Positions 53,785 through 64,000 are shown, counted from the first letter of the stretch. The stretch is DNA of 64,000 bases from Bifiguratus adelaidae (GCA_002261195.1 MVBO01000028.1:62001-126000); one strand, 5' to 3'. Notes: generated by a model from the sequence alone, not told the origin. Translations and numbers: made by a program.

Positions 53785-56446
53785 ATGGCGAATCAGCGTT
53801 CGTCCTCAAATCCCTCTGAAGCCTCTACTATGGTGGATAGACTGGTTCTGGACTACTTACAGAACCGAGGATATCCAGGATCGAGTGGCACGGTGGTGAA
53901 TGGACTTCCTGTGCGGTCCATTCAAGAACTCGTGCAACAAGTGATTGCGCAGAATGGCCAGTTCGATGGTCTTCAAGAACAACTGATTCGAGCGCAGAGC
54001 GCGTTGCCTTCTGTCTATGAGCAAAGTTATCGGAGCTTGAGGCAATGGATGGAGAACTCTCTTGACTGGTACAAGGTAATGCTAGGCGATCTCCAGCTCC
54101 ATGCCATGCCGAGATATTGACAGGGAATGTTCTGTAGCCTGAGCTTATGACGGTGTTGTATCCTGTCTTTGTACATACGTATCTGGAGCTGGTATCCAAG
54201 GGTTTACCAGAATATGGTAGGCTGCGCAACTATATCCGTAACCAGCTTTAGTATACTAATGCGTGTCTTCATGTAGCCCAAAGCTTTATAGACACATACA
54301 AGAGCGATCACTTGGAACATCACTCCGAGGATATTGAAAAGCTGAGCACAATCACGGACCCAAGACACGTGGAAGAGAACGAACTTGCACAAATGTTTCG
54401 AAACAACAAGTACAATCTCCCAATGGCGTCAGTGCCTTTTGAGCTTTTGCTCAACTACTTGCAAGACAACAAGTTTATAACGCTTTTGCAAATCTTTAAC
54501 CAGTATATTAATATTCAAGGTACGATACAGAATCCTCGGCGGGATGCGTTGTCCTGACATGATTCTGTTCAGTTGTACAAAATCAGTCGCGTCGATCGGG
54601 TGTTGATGGTCAACAAAACGAAGTCATCGGCATAACAGGGCATACGGCCGACCAAATTGATCAATTCAATAGGCAAAATGTGCAATTAGGTCGGCTACGG
54701 CAGGACGCATCGTTCACGGCCGAAGTGGAGCAAATGTTGAAGGATGAGGATTCCAAGCCGGGTGCAGATGATGCAGGCCAGGTAAGCAGGTAGAGCGCGT
54801 GGAAGGTGACAACGAAACTCAGTTGCTCTTCAAAGGAATCGCTCACGGAACTTTATAAAAAGATAAAACGAGAAAGTGAACAAGACAGTCCCTCAGTTGG
54901 TGATGTACCTTTACCACCACAGTGAGTTTAGTACCCTCGAACGATGACATTTATCGATTTACGCTTCACGTAGTCGCGGCACAAACGTACAAGCCGAAGT
55001 AGATGTACTTAACGATGTACGGAAGCGGGTCGCTTTGGGTTCAGCATCACTCCCGTCTATATGCTGCTACACTTTCCACAACACCTACGATAGGTGAGTA
55101 GTGTGTAATAGGAGCGCGCTATGCCAACCGTTGATTTCGACTTTCCAGCTTGAATTGCTTATCATTTTCGCACGATACCACCATGATAGCCGGCGGATTC
55201 GATGAATCATACATACGGATATGGAGCCTTAACGGAGAGCGCTTGAGGGGCTTGCGAGGGAACATCAATCCTGCTCATGTCAATGACTGTAAGTGGTGGC
55301 CCTTGAGAGCAGAGTATCATGCGTCAACTCTCTAATCACAATGCGTCAGTGGATGATTTGAAGAGACAAAGGGAGAGGCACGGAAGCCTGGTGAAGCAGC
55401 TGGTGGGACATTCGGGCCCTGTTTATGGCGTCACTTTCAGTCACGACAACAAATACATCCTATCGTGTTCAGAAGATCGCACAGGTTTGTTGACTGTGAT
55501 CTGCCAGGGGACCTTTTAACTGAGCGTTTTTGCAGCTCGCTTGTGGAGTACGACTACCTACAGTAATCTCGTTGTCTACAAGGGCCACAACTACCCAGTG
55601 TGGGATGTGGATTTTGGGCCCTACGGGTTCTACTTTGCGACTGCATCACATGATCGAACAGCGCGTCTTTGGAGTTGTGACAACATTCATCCTTTGCGCA
55701 TTTTCGCTGGCCATCTGTCGGATGTCGAGGTAGGATTAGCCAATGAACGATCTGATGAGATGCTTACTACTGGCGCACAGTGTGTCAAATTTCACCCAAA
55801 TTCAAAATATATTGTCACAGGATCAAGTGATCGAACGGCTCGCTTGTGGGATATACAGCGAGGTAGTTGTGTGCGAGTGTTCACCGGTCATACCGGTGGC
55901 ATTAGCGCCGTTGCCATTTCCCCGAACGGTCGTACGATGGCTTCCGCCGGAGAAGACAAATCCATTACCCTCTGGGATCTCGGCTCCGGCAAAAAGCTCA
56001 AGAAATTCACCGGGCACACGGGGGCGATCTATACGCTTGACTTTTCTGCGGATGACAACGTTCTGGTGTCTGGCAGTGCTGATTGCACCGTACGGGTGTG
56101 GGATGTAAAACGGGATACGCCTTACGCATTGTCAGTCACGGGCGCTGGTAATGACAAGAAGTCGGGCGGAGCAGTCAACGGAACAAAAAGCAAAAAGGAA
56201 GATGGCAAGGATGTGACTCGGTCTGAGAGCGCGGCAAATTCTGAGAATGCCAGAAAGAATCAAAAGGATGTCGCGGAAAGGTAAGCGCAATGTCACCCAA
56301 ATTCTGGACAGGAATTCACATATGCATGTTATAGCCCCGACCAATTGGGCGTATTTCCGACCAAACGTACGCCAATATACAAAGTCCAATTTACCCCTCG
56401 GAACCTCTGCTTGTCCGCGGGCGCTTTCTTAGCGGAAAGTAATTAG
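53785..56446 (+). CDS. TAF5: TFIID subunit TAF5 (WD40)
   Basis: Core scaffold of TFIID, and in many fungi of SAGA. The N-terminus has V-D-R-L-V-L-D-Y-L-Q-N-R-G-Y (LisH-like) and the NTD2 helical domain: ELMTVLYPVFVHTYLELVSK, F-I-D-T-Y-K-S-D-H and M-A-S-V-P-F-E-L-L-L-N-Y-L-Q. After a linker, six or more WD40 repeats follow, with repeated G-H-x-x-x-V/I and x-x-x-R-L-W-D/S endings. Examples are V-G-H-S-G-P-V-Y-G-V-T-F, G-H-N-Y-P-V-W-D-V-D-F-G-P, and S-S-D-R-T-A-R-L-W-D. The last exon restores PTKRTPIYKVQFTPRNL-C-L and ends at TAG 56444-56446. A basic, Lys-rich insertion (about 56140-56270) sits in the last blade, as in some homologues. About ten introns. The start is ATG 53785; M at 53830 is possible. 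Confidence 0.94.
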
Positions 56447-57181
56447 GCATTAAGATCTCTGCCCGTAATGTACAGATAATCTGGTAACAGAATTATGAAA
56501 TGGTCAGCGATTCCCCTTCCTCAAATCCCCACACTTTTGAGCACGCGATCACCGTGACAAACCCCGGTACACTGTGAGCGATCATTTCGCGGGAAAACCG
56601 TGCTGAAAGGCAATCCTTGCATCTAACCTCGAAACGCGTGGTCCTAACTGTCCCTGAACCGTCTCTCACAAGCAAGTCTTGGCTAAAGACTTTCTCACAC
56701 GCGGGTTTTCCGCTTTCCGCTAGTAACACCCGCTGAATAAGGACATGCGCCATCCTTTCCCACACATTCCAACTTTCTCCAAGGTCATCTGCGTAACACA
56801 GGCATGGATTGGTGGTAATCGACGGAAATCAGGCTTGCTATGTCTGCCCCTGAACCCTGAAAGTGAATCCAATATCGATAGCGTCACGTCGGCGCGTCCT
56901 TTGGGCATCGGCAAGCGGATGAACCGCTGGTGGATGGGAACACAAGTGGCTCAATGACATTATACGCATCACACAGCAATGTATTTGACGCCTAGCGGAG
57001 TACACCGAGCAAGTACATTGAGTAACTGTTTCGAGCTCCCACGCGATGGGCCATGCGTACAAGGAAAGGGATAAAAAGGAGAGCAAGTCTCTTGATCTGT
57101 TCCGTAGGCTGAGATCATCCTCAGGAGTTATCCCTCATTAACTGTGCGGTATAGTCCAGGCACCCGAGTTACTTGGTCGGT
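56447..57181. promoter_or_regulatory. Intergenic region with promoter of the GH55 gene
   Basis: About 735 bases between two plus-strand genes. A TATA-like ATAAAAAG is at 57071-57078, about 105 bases before the GH55 ATG. Open frames here are short and uncharacteristic. No RNA gene or repeat is recognisable. Confidence 0.45.
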
Positions 57182-59557
57182 ATGAAGCTTTCTCTCAAGC
57201 TATGGTCCTGTGGGATCCTGGCGTTAGCTAGTACTCTGGCTTCCGCCGCTCCAAGCAAATCCACCAAGATGGGAGCTCAATGCGGGTCCACAACCTTGAC
57301 ACCCTCGGTCCAAACGCCGCCCATGTGGATCCAAACCATCACGCACAATGGCGAAGCACCTTTTAATTCGAATCCTTCTGGGTATCAGGTATATCGCAAT
57401 GTCAAGGATTTCGGCGCCAAAGGTGATGGTGTGACTGATGATACGGTTGCCATCAACAATGCCATCTCTTCCGGTGATCGATGTGGACAAGGCTGTGATT
57501 CCAGCACCACGCAACCTGCAATCGTCTTCTTCCCCGCTGGTACTTATGTGGTCTCGACACCTATCGTTCAATACTACTACACGCAATTGATCGGTGACGC
57601 TCTCGCTCCTCCCACCCTCAAGGCTGCCTCCAATTTCCAAGGTATGGCCGTTATTGACAGTGACCCCTATGGTAGCGGTGGCAACTGGTACACCAACCAA
57701 AACAACTTCTTCCGTCAAGTCCGTAACTTTGTCATTGACCTCACTCAGACTCCGGCCACGTCGTCCAGCACGGGTATTCATTGGCAGGTTGCTCAGGCTA
57801 CCTCGCTCAGCAACCTTGTCTTCCAAATGTCCACTGCCTCAAATACCGCTCATCAGGGTGTGTGGATGGAGAATGGCTCCGGCGGTTACATGTCTGATCT
57901 GATCTTCAACGGTGGCAAGTTTGGCATGTGGGTTGGCAATCAGCAATTCACTTCACGTAACTTGACTTTCAACGGTCCTCAAACGGCCATCTACATGAAC
58001 TGGAACTGGGCTTGGACCTTCAAGTCGATCTACATCAACAATGCTCAGACAGGTATCGACATGACGGCAGGTGGCTCTACCAAACAAGGCGTTGGTTCAA
58101 TTGTTCTCATTGATGCCCACATTTCTAACACATCTGTTGGTGTCTTGACTGGAACCTCCGCATCATCCTCTCCCAAGACTTCTGGCAGTCTGATCTTGGA
58201 CAATGTGCAACTCAACAACGTCGGCACTGCTGTCAAGTCTTCCTCAGGTGGTACCATTCTCGCAGGTGGATCTACGACCATTGCATCTTGGGGTCAGGGA
58301 TCCTTGTACACTGGCACGTCTGGCTCCGGCTCCTTCAACCAAGGCAATCTCCCCTATGCTCCTTCCAAGCCTGCCGCTCTGCTTGGCAGCAACGGTTTCT
58401 TTGAGCGCCCTCGTCCTCAATATGAACACTATAATGTCAGCTCCTTCTACAATGTCAAGAGTGCTGGCGCCAAAGGTGATGGTAGCTCCGACGATACTGC
58501 CGCTATCCAAGCTGCCCTCAACAACTATGCTGGATGCAAGATCATCTACTTCCCCGCCGGTATTTACCTTGTCACTTCCACGATTAATGTTCCTGCTGGA
58601 TCCCGCATCGTCGGTGAAGCCTGGTCTACCATTATGGCTTCTGGAAACGCATGGTCCAATGCCAACAGCCCCTCACCTGTTCTCAAGATTGGAAACCATG
58701 GCGATACCGGAGTCATGGAGCTTTCCGATCTGCTCGTGTCCACACACGGCCCGCAACCTGGTGCTGTCCTCATGGAATGGAACATTGCTTCGCCTTCCGG
58801 TCAACAAGGTGCTGCCGGTATGTGGGATGTTCACTTCCGCGTTGGTGGCGCCGCTGGTACCAACCTCGAATCCGCTCAATGCACCAAGGGATCCACGACT
58901 GCTTCTCCCTCTTGCATGGGCGCTGCTACGCACCTTCATGTCACTAAGAGCGGTTCTGCTTACTTGGAGAACGTCTGGGCTTGGACTGCCGATCACGATC
59001 TTGATACCTCCCATAACCAACTCTCCATCTACACTGGTCGCGGTATTCTTATCGAGTCTACCAACCCTACCTGGCTTTATGGCACTGCTTCCGAGCACAA
59101 TGTCCTTTACCAATACCAAGTCTCGCACGCAGCTAATGTCTTTATGGGTATGATCCAAACCGAGACTCCCTACTACCAATCCGCACCAGCTGCCCCCACT
59201 CCTTTCTCTCCCATCTCCAACTTGAGCGATCCCACGTTCAGTAACTGCCCTGCTGGTTCCACGACCTGCGGCATGGCTTGGGGTCTTCGTATCATCAACT
59301 CCCAGCAAGTGTACGTCTACGGCGCCGGACTCTACAACTTCTTCAACAACTACTCTCAAACCTGTCTCAACACTGAGAACTGTCAAGACGCAATGGTGGA
59401 TCTGGAGAACACCAACAAGCATGTGTACATTTACAATCTCAACACCAAGGCTGCCACCAACATGATTTGGAGCTCAACGAAAGGCGCTTTGGCCAAGCAA
59501 GCCGATAATACCAATAACTTCTGTCAGACTGTCAACGCCTTCTTGGCAGAGCATTAA
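57182..59557 (+). CDS. Secreted GH55 exo-beta-1,3-glucanase
   Basis: Intronless 791-residue glycoside hydrolase. A signal peptide (M-K-L-S-L-K-L-W ... L-A-S-A-A-P, cleavage near 22) precedes two pectate-lyase-like right-handed beta-helix modules, the tandem fold typical of GH55. The first module begins N-V-K-D-F-G-A-K-G-D-G-V-T-D-D-T near residue 73. The second begins Y-N-V-K-S-A-G-A-K-G-D-G-S-S-D-D-T near residue 422. Also seen are F-F-P-A-G-T-Y-V and I-Y-F-P-A-G-I-Y-L. H-L-H-V-T-K-S-G-S-A-Y-L-E-N-V-W-A-W and the C-terminal TTCGMAWGLRIINSQQVYVY match GH55 laminarinases. It would cleave beta-1,3-glucan in its own wall or in food. Strong codon bias toward C-ending codons suggests high expression and creates long shadow frames on both strands. 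Confidence 0.93.
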   Translation: MKLSLKLWSCGILALASTLASAAPSKSTKMGAQCGSTTLTPSVQTPPMWIQTITHNGEAPFNSNPSGYQVYRNVKDFGAKGDGVTDDTVAINNAISSGDRCGQGCDSSTTQPAIVFFPAGTYVVSTPIVQYYYTQLIGDALAPPTLKAASNFQGMAVIDSDPYGSGGNWYTNQNNFFRQVRNFVIDLTQTPATSSSTGIHWQVAQATSLSNLVFQMSTASNTAHQGVWMENGSGGYMSDLIFNGGKFGMWVGNQQFTSRNLTFNGPQTAIYMNWNWAWTFKSIYINNAQTGIDMTAGGSTKQGVGSIVLIDAHISNTSVGVLTGTSASSSPKTSGSLILDNVQLNNVGTAVKSSSGGTILAGGSTTIASWGQGSLYTGTSGSGSFNQGNLPYAPSKPAALLGSNGFFERPRPQYEHYNVSSFYNVKSAGAKGDGSSDDTAAIQAALNNYAGCKIIYFPAGIYLVTSTINVPAGSRIVGEAWSTIMASGNAWSNANSPSPVLKIGNHGDTGVMELSDLLVSTHGPQPGAVLMEWNIASPSGQQGAAGMWDVHFRVGGAAGTNLESAQCTKGSTTASPSCMGAATHLHVTKSGSAYLENVWAWTADHDLDTSHNQLSIYTGRGILIESTNPTWLYGTASEHNVLYQYQVSHAANVFMGMIQTETPYYQSAPAAPTPFSPISNLSDPTFSNCPAGSTTCGMAWGLRIINSQQVYVYGAGLYNFFNNYSQTCLNTENCQDAMVDLENTNKHVYIYNLNTKAATNMIWSSTKGALAKQADNTNNFCQTVNAFLAEH

Positions 59558-59881
59558 GTGCCATGTATCTTTTAGCTTGTCTTTTTCTACTCTCATCTAT
59601 GTCCATGCACTGACTAGTGTCTTTTTGTCTCTGTCGTGCATACATTGATTCCTTTCCCTCGCATCACATTGCTTGCATGTTGATGTAAATGCTGGTTTCC
59701 GTTTCATTCTGAATCTGAATACAATTCTGCAGCATTGAGACCAATGTCATCATTTACTGTAAGCAGGAGACCAAGACAAGTTCGGATGTACAAGAGAATG
59801 GAGAGGAGAGAAAGCGAAGTCTATTATGTACGATGAACAATGGAACGACACGATGATGTGTCTATAATACAAGTTCCACCC
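59558..59881. other. Convergent 3' region, nothing recognised
   Basis: About 320 bases between the converging stops of the GH55 and GT8-GT64 genes. AT- and pyrimidine-rich; presumably both polyadenylation regions. No gene or repeat is visible. Confidence 0.5.
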
Positions 59882-62086
59882 CTAACCAGTGTAAGGTAAT
59901 ACAGTTTCGGTATTCATGATCAAATGGTCCTTGCCCTCCCACCATTGCTTGGAAAGATAGGCAAGGCATTCAGCCTTGGCTTGCCGCCGTTCGGTTTCTG
60001 ATTGTGTTTGAGCGCCGGTAGGAGTGGTGATTGTTGCGCCGACATGGATAGGTTTGGAATGGCTCATGCCTACGGCAAGCAGATTCATGGCAATATCTCG
60101 GCAATGTGGATCATTCTGCAGCCAGGATTGCAGATCTTTGGGTAAAAGACTAATATTACCAAGGTCAGATGGCGCCAAAATTGAAGATGGTGCAAAAAAC
60201 TTACCAAGTAAACGCAAATAAGTAGTCGGACCGAACAAAGAGGGATCTTCCCTCTAAGATGGTATATCGACCCACGCCTTTAGTACTTGGCCGGTAACCA
60301 GCTTGTTCGGCATCCTCACTAAGAGTGTGTAGATATGGGAAATGACCAACAAGGGAGAGAGGACGAGAACGCCAGACTTCGTGTGCAAAATCAACATCCT
60401 GGGAGGCGATATCGATGTAGTCATCCACGACGTACAGGGCCGACTCTCTGAGACCGTTGATAGGATCAAAAGTTTGATACTCTTCATGATATTCTTGCTG
60501 AAGCAGGCGCACAGGCTTTTTAGTCGTCTTCTTGAAGGTAGTCATTCTGCTCTTGCTCCAACCGCGAGCTGCCGAGTCAGGTTGATGATAATCTTCGAAA
60601 TTGATGTAGATGGCCGACACCTGCTTGGAAGCGCCATAACGCTTCATTGCTGCGCGAACAGGGTCCAGATGCTTGGAGTCCTTGACGTTGATAAGCACGC
60701 CATAGCGCGTTTTGCCAGGGAAGATTCCCTCGAAACGCGTATCATAAGCAGCACAGATTCCAGTCAAAGGTACAATTTCTCCCTCTTTGCTCGTTGAGGG
60801 TTCATCGTTGGCTAAATGACATTGGTCAAATGGCTGAACATACCAAAACTCCAAATTTCTCATACCTTCGGCAAGAATGTGGTGGACTTCATCCTCAACA
60901 ATGCGATACTTGTAAAACATGCTTGCATCATAGTTTTGTTCCCAGCTGGCATGATAAAAGTTATGGAACGACCATGGCTTGGTCTCGGACGTAAAATGGA
61001 GAATCTTGGCATCCTGAATGAGTTTACGACCAGCGCCAAAATTCTACATATCTCGTTAGCCACGTTCTGTTCATCTTATTATACTATCCTTACCTTGTAC
61101 TTGCTCATCACATTGTATACTCCTGGCAAAGGTGTGACGCTCGAGAAGTTGAAGTACCAGTTCAAGAACCCTTGATCTCCGCGATTGTAACTGGGCGCAT
61201 CCATGTGAACGTCAATCATGTGATCCAAAGTGGCCTTGGAGGGTTTAAAGACGAAAACACCCGTGTTCATGGTGGAACCAATGTCCACGATGGCCGAGAA
61301 TTGAGGGTAACTGAACAACTCATCCACGTTCTATGCAAACCGTCAATGTCCGAACACCGCATCATGCGACCCTCTACTCACATCCAAAATCATGGTGTCG
61401 GCATCAAGATAAACAGCTTTGGTATAGTCCGTAAGACCCCAAAGATTCAGCTTTGAGTAACGGCACGATTTATTGAATCCCTTGTTGGCCTTTGCGGCAT
61501 CGAATGGATACTCTATCTGTACAAGGACGGTGAATAGACTCGTCGCGCAAGCTCAGTGAGACCATACCTCATCAATATCGACAACCTTGGCACCCAAAAT
61601 CTCCAAATTCCTTCTCGCCGTAGGGCTGACGGCAGGCAAGACCATGACAATAATATCCTTCTTGGTACCAGATTTGACAAGAGATCGGACGAGCACTTGA
61701 GCAGACTCGAGCTATGCACAGTGAGCTCATGATCCAGGAAATGTCATCCTTACCATCTCATCATCACACAAAAACGTAGCATAGGCGTAGGAACCCTCAG
61801 GAAGGTCTTCGCTCGCCAGTTCCGGTGAAAATGTGTCCTCGTTGGCTGGTTCTTCTTGTTCAGGCTCCTCAACCGCTTCCTCACCACCATGGACGACATC
61901 CAGATTCTCGCCATCCTGTAATGGGACATTTGGCGTCATCGGTGTTGAATCCGATGGAACGACGACTTCCTGGACCCAGTCTACCTTTTGTGCCGGCAAA
62001 ACATCAAATGTATATGCGTATATAAGCAACACAGCCGCAACAACAAGGATAGCTTTCCATGCATGTCGCTTGGAGTGCGCTTGCAT
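59882..62086 (-). CDS. Fusion glycosyltransferase: GT8 (glycogenin-like) plus GT64 (exostosin C-terminal)
   Basis: Type II Golgi protein. A basic N-terminus and a signal anchor (AILVVAAVLLIYAYTFDVLP, near residue 11) lead to an acidic stem (EEAVEEPEQEEPANED). The GT8 domain follows: YAYATFLCDDEM, L-V-R-S-L-V-K-S-G-T-K-K-D, K-L-N-L-W-G-L-T-D-Y, K-A-V-Y-L-D-A-D-T-M-I-L-D with the metal-binding D-x-D, N-T-G-V-F-V-F-K-P-S and G-D-Q-G-F-L-N-W-Y-F. H-F-T-S-E-T-K-P-W ends it. After it comes a second domain, R-Y-G-V-L-I-N-V-K-D-S-K-H-L ... VSAIYINFEDYHQPD and YVVDDYIDIASQDVDFAHEV-W, which resembles the EXT/EXTL GT64 fold, with D-D-Y-I-D in place of the D-x-D loop. Six exons; start ATG 62084-62086. 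The GT64 assignment is less sure than GT8. Confidence 0.82.
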
Positions 62087-62446
62087 GGTGTGAGAGGAAG
62101 ACGATAGACAAGAATAGCTAAGACCCACTAACTTCGTTAAATTATACCCTAACCCTAGAATGCACGTAATAGAAGAATGATCCAAGATGTTTGTGCGACT
62201 TAATGTCGCGATGACGATGACATTGAACGTTTTAAACAGGATGAACAATAAGATCATTAAGACTATCTGAGATACTCGTCGCGCACTTCATGGCCCACGC
62301 AAAGGGCGAGAAACCCCTGATCATGCTTTAATTCATTACTACAATTTCTTCTGGATACGCTGGAAGGTCAGGAGGTGAATAAGCTGGTAGATCGTCGGGA
62401 GGGGCGACGGTTAGATGCGCAACGACGGACCAATGTACATCATACA
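62087..62446. other. Upstream region of the GT8-GT64 gene with a telomere-like motif
   Basis: About 360 bases between two minus-strand genes. It contains ACCCTAACCCTAG at 62146-62158, two TTAGGG-type units on the minus strand, about 60 bases before the ATG. No other recognisable element. Confidence 0.45.
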
Positions 62447-62990
62447 CTATCGATAATGGTCCAAAAAAGTGTGGATTAGACGTCCGGACGGTCCATTGAA
62501 CGGGTACGTCGAGACGGGACCAATGTTGTGTAACCGATCGACATTTGGCTTCAAACTAGGCATGGCTCGGTAAGATGCATCGTCGATACCGAATTCCTCA
62601 AGACTTACTCGGGCAAATTGTCCTGGTATTCGATGTCGACGGATGGCTATAAATATCCAAGAGGCGACGGGAAGTCCGATCGCCAGGAGTTTGATCGGCG
62701 TGTTGGGCACATCGTTGGAAACGAGCAGGCCAAGGGGTAAAAAGAGGGAGATGACGGAAATCCAAAAGGCGAGATGATCAATAAGGGGCATGGGGTAATA
62801 TCTGGCGACATAGGTGCCTAGTGTTGGTAGCCGTGATAGAAGGATGTGTAAAGGTATCTGTACGCTCCATTGAGTAGTGTCTTACGGACGACGGTTTTTA
62901 CCTTTTCGGTGTTGAGGGTGGTGTCCTTGATGCAAAACTCGGGACGTCCGCAAATGTGAGTATTCAATACAATCTCGGCCACAATAATCG
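62447..62990 (-). CDS. Small membrane protein, function unknown
   Basis: The last exon (to 62447) reads M-P-L-I-D-H-L-A-F-W and two hydrophobic helices (VISLFLPLGLLVSND; LLAIGLPVASWIFIAI). A charged tail follows: RRHRIPGQFARVSLEEFGID and K-P-N-V-D-R-L-H-N-I-G-P. The frame runs upstream (G-T-Y-V-A-R-Y-Y-P) to an acceptor near 62823. A candidate upstream exon (about 62906-62990) continues this frame (L-R-T-S-R-V-L-H-Q-G-H-H), but its own start is not found. The ATG at 62791 gives a 114-residue alternative. No family recognised. Confidence 0.5.
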
Positions 62991-63227
62991 ATGGCATGCT
63001 CGCTCGTGGTCGAGCAGGCCGAGAAGGCGGAGGTAACGGAGGGCGATAATAATATAGCGGCAGCGTGGAGGTTGCCGATAGATCTAGATTGCGCGCATTT
63101 TATACAGTGAGGGCAGGAGAAGGGTAACAATGGACGTTAAATTTCTACTCCAAGCGCAAAATGTTCGCAACTACCTTTTTAGGGCGCCTCGAAGGGTTGG
63201 GGTGGGGGGTTTCAGCGGGCCACTTTA

Positions 63228-64000
63228 TTAAGCCATATAACCTTCTCTTCTCAACCATTGCTCTACATCCTTTGCGTCGCGTTGTACCCACGCTGAAGCA
63301 ATGTCTGCTCCTTCTAGTGCCTGATCCGCTGCACGTTGATATGGTGCAGTGTTCTTTTGGGCAAAGAACTCTCTAGCTTGCGCAATTTTTTGTGGATTTG
63401 TGATGCCCTTAAGGACAAACTTGACAAAGTTACCCATGTAAGGCGAGGTGGGATCGTAGCGAGATTCGATGAGGTCGTAATTCTTGTAAAACCAATCCAA
63501 GAAGTAGTTGCGTACGGCTGCGTTTGCACCAGTGCTATAGCCTGCGTTAACAGATATAGTCCGTAGCAACCCCAACCCACTTTACCTAGAGTACACATTA
63601 TTGACATCCTGCCTGCGCACTTGTTCGTCGTCGACGCTCATTTGGAGCAAGCGATCTAGCACGCTCGTGTTGCTGACATTGCCCATACTTTGCAATGCGA
63701 TCATCTTTTGATCGGCAGGCATTGAAGTATCATGATAGATGGCAAGCACCGCTTCAAATTCTGCGACGCCATCCCCTTGAGGATTACGCAAGACCGCAGA
63801 GAAAACCGTGCCACGCAAGCTGGGGTGAACCGCGTCCATGTCCTTGTCCTTGACCATGCGCCAAAACAAGTTGGTGGCCTCCTGAATCGTCTTGTCATCA
63901 CCCGAACGAGTCAAGACGGAAAGAACAAGCGCACGCAACAAGGTAGTGAGATGCGAGTCATTTGGACCAACCTGCCAGCCAAGTTTTTGAGCCATAGGAC
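63228..64000 (-). CDS. M1-family (puromycin-sensitive type) aminopeptidase, C-terminal part
   Basis: Partial gene running off the right edge. It encodes the ERAP1_C-like all-helical domain of M1 zinc aminopeptidases (yeast Aap1/Ape2, animal PSA). The exon to about 63592 reads AQKLGWQVGPNDSHLTTLLR, R-G-T-V-F-S-A-V-L-R-N, IALQSMGNVSNTSVLDRLLQ and R-R-Q-D-V-N-N-V-Y-S. After an intron (about 63537-63591) the last exon reads S-T-G-A-N-A-A-V-R-N-Y-F-L-D-W, F-Y-K-N-Y-D-L-I and A-W-V-Q-R-D-A-K-D-V-E-Q-W-L, ending at 63228. The catalytic H-E-x-x-H motif lies outside the window. It trims N-terminal residues from peptides, most likely in the cytosol. Confidence 0.88.

Noticed and set aside
56492-56957. 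Short open frames in the gap before GH55
   Set aside because: Under 95 codons, no start context, no recognisable features; treated as promoter DNA.
58203-59153. 316-codon plus-strand frame inside the GH55 gene
   Set aside because: Shadow frame produced by strong codon bias; no domain, no start context, and GH55 motifs continue uninterrupted in the other frame.
58673-59422. 249-codon minus-strand frame inside the GH55 gene
   Set aside because: Antisense shadow of the same biased coding sequence.
62882-63130. C-P-H-C-I-K-C motif suggesting a zinc finger in the small membrane protein
   Set aside because: It lies before any credible start codon and has no paired ligands downstream; likely 5' non-coding.
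1-64000. tRNA genes, rRNA, CRISPR arrays, transposons, long terminal or inverted repeats
   Set aside because: I looked for B-box-like GTTCRANTC in intergenic DNA, transposase or reverse transcriptase motifs and spaced repeats, and saw none that hold up.

Overview
The window is a gene-dense stretch of nuclear DNA from a fungus. The evidence is many short spliceosomal introns (mostly 45-80 bases, GTAAGT-like donors, CTAAC/CTAAT-like branch sites), short intergenic gaps, and fungal families such as the DASH kinetochore subunit Hsk3, Kar5, Spo22/Zip4, a Dal5-type permease, a fungal FUSC-like protein and a GH55 glucanase. I cannot fix the phylum by eye. The alginate-lyase-domain protein, exostosin-type glycosyltransferases and intron density would suit an early-diverging (Mucoromycota/Mortierellomycota) or basidiomycete lineage. 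I saw no transposon, rRNA, tRNA or CRISPR array.

Layout, left to right. 0-8 kb: meiotic Spo22/Zip4 (+), a secreted or anchored alginate-lyase-like protein with a broken frame (+), SDH cytochrome b subunit (-), glyoxalase II (-). 8-16 kb: class I terpene synthase with an unusual insertion (+), Dal5-type MFS permease (-), aldo-keto reductase/Kv-beta-like protein (+), Rer1 (-), 2-Cys peroxiredoxin (-). 16-24 kb: oxysterol-binding protein (+), Hsk3 (-) divergent from a BRAP2/Etp1-type RING protein (+), complex I 51-kDa flavoprotein (+), Romo1/Mgr2 (+). 24-34 kb: a large FUSC-like membrane protein (-), a LaeA/UMTA-like methyltransferase (+), CCT-eta (+). 33-37 kb: a decayed PAK/Ste20 kinase (-). 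37-45 kb: GT47 exostosin (-), Mak21/Noc1 (-), a 5'-truncated SLC26/Vsb1-like permease with STAS and cyclic-nucleotide-binding domains (-), a nuclear zinc-finger protein (+). 45-57 kb: prefoldin 6 (-) divergent from Ist3/RBMX2 (+), TSC2/tuberin (+), Kar5 (-), TAF5 (+). 57-64 kb: GH55 glucanase (+), a GT8-GT64 fusion glycosyltransferase (-), a small membrane protein (-), and the C-terminus of an M1 aminopeptidase (-) running off the right edge.

Most genes are housekeeping and not functionally clustered. Two themes recur. First, an exact TGACGTCA palindrome lies 63-76 bases upstream of three nuclear genes for mitochondrial inner-membrane proteins (SDHC, NDUFV1, Romo1). Second, four reading frames are broken by an apparent single-base change inside a recognisable motif or homopolymer. 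The kinase also has an in-frame stop, a lost catalytic arginine and a missing C-terminus, and the permease lacks its N-terminal half. These look like gene decay, but assembly error must be excluded. Start codons were moved to ATG where the longest open frame began with TTG, GTG or CTG.
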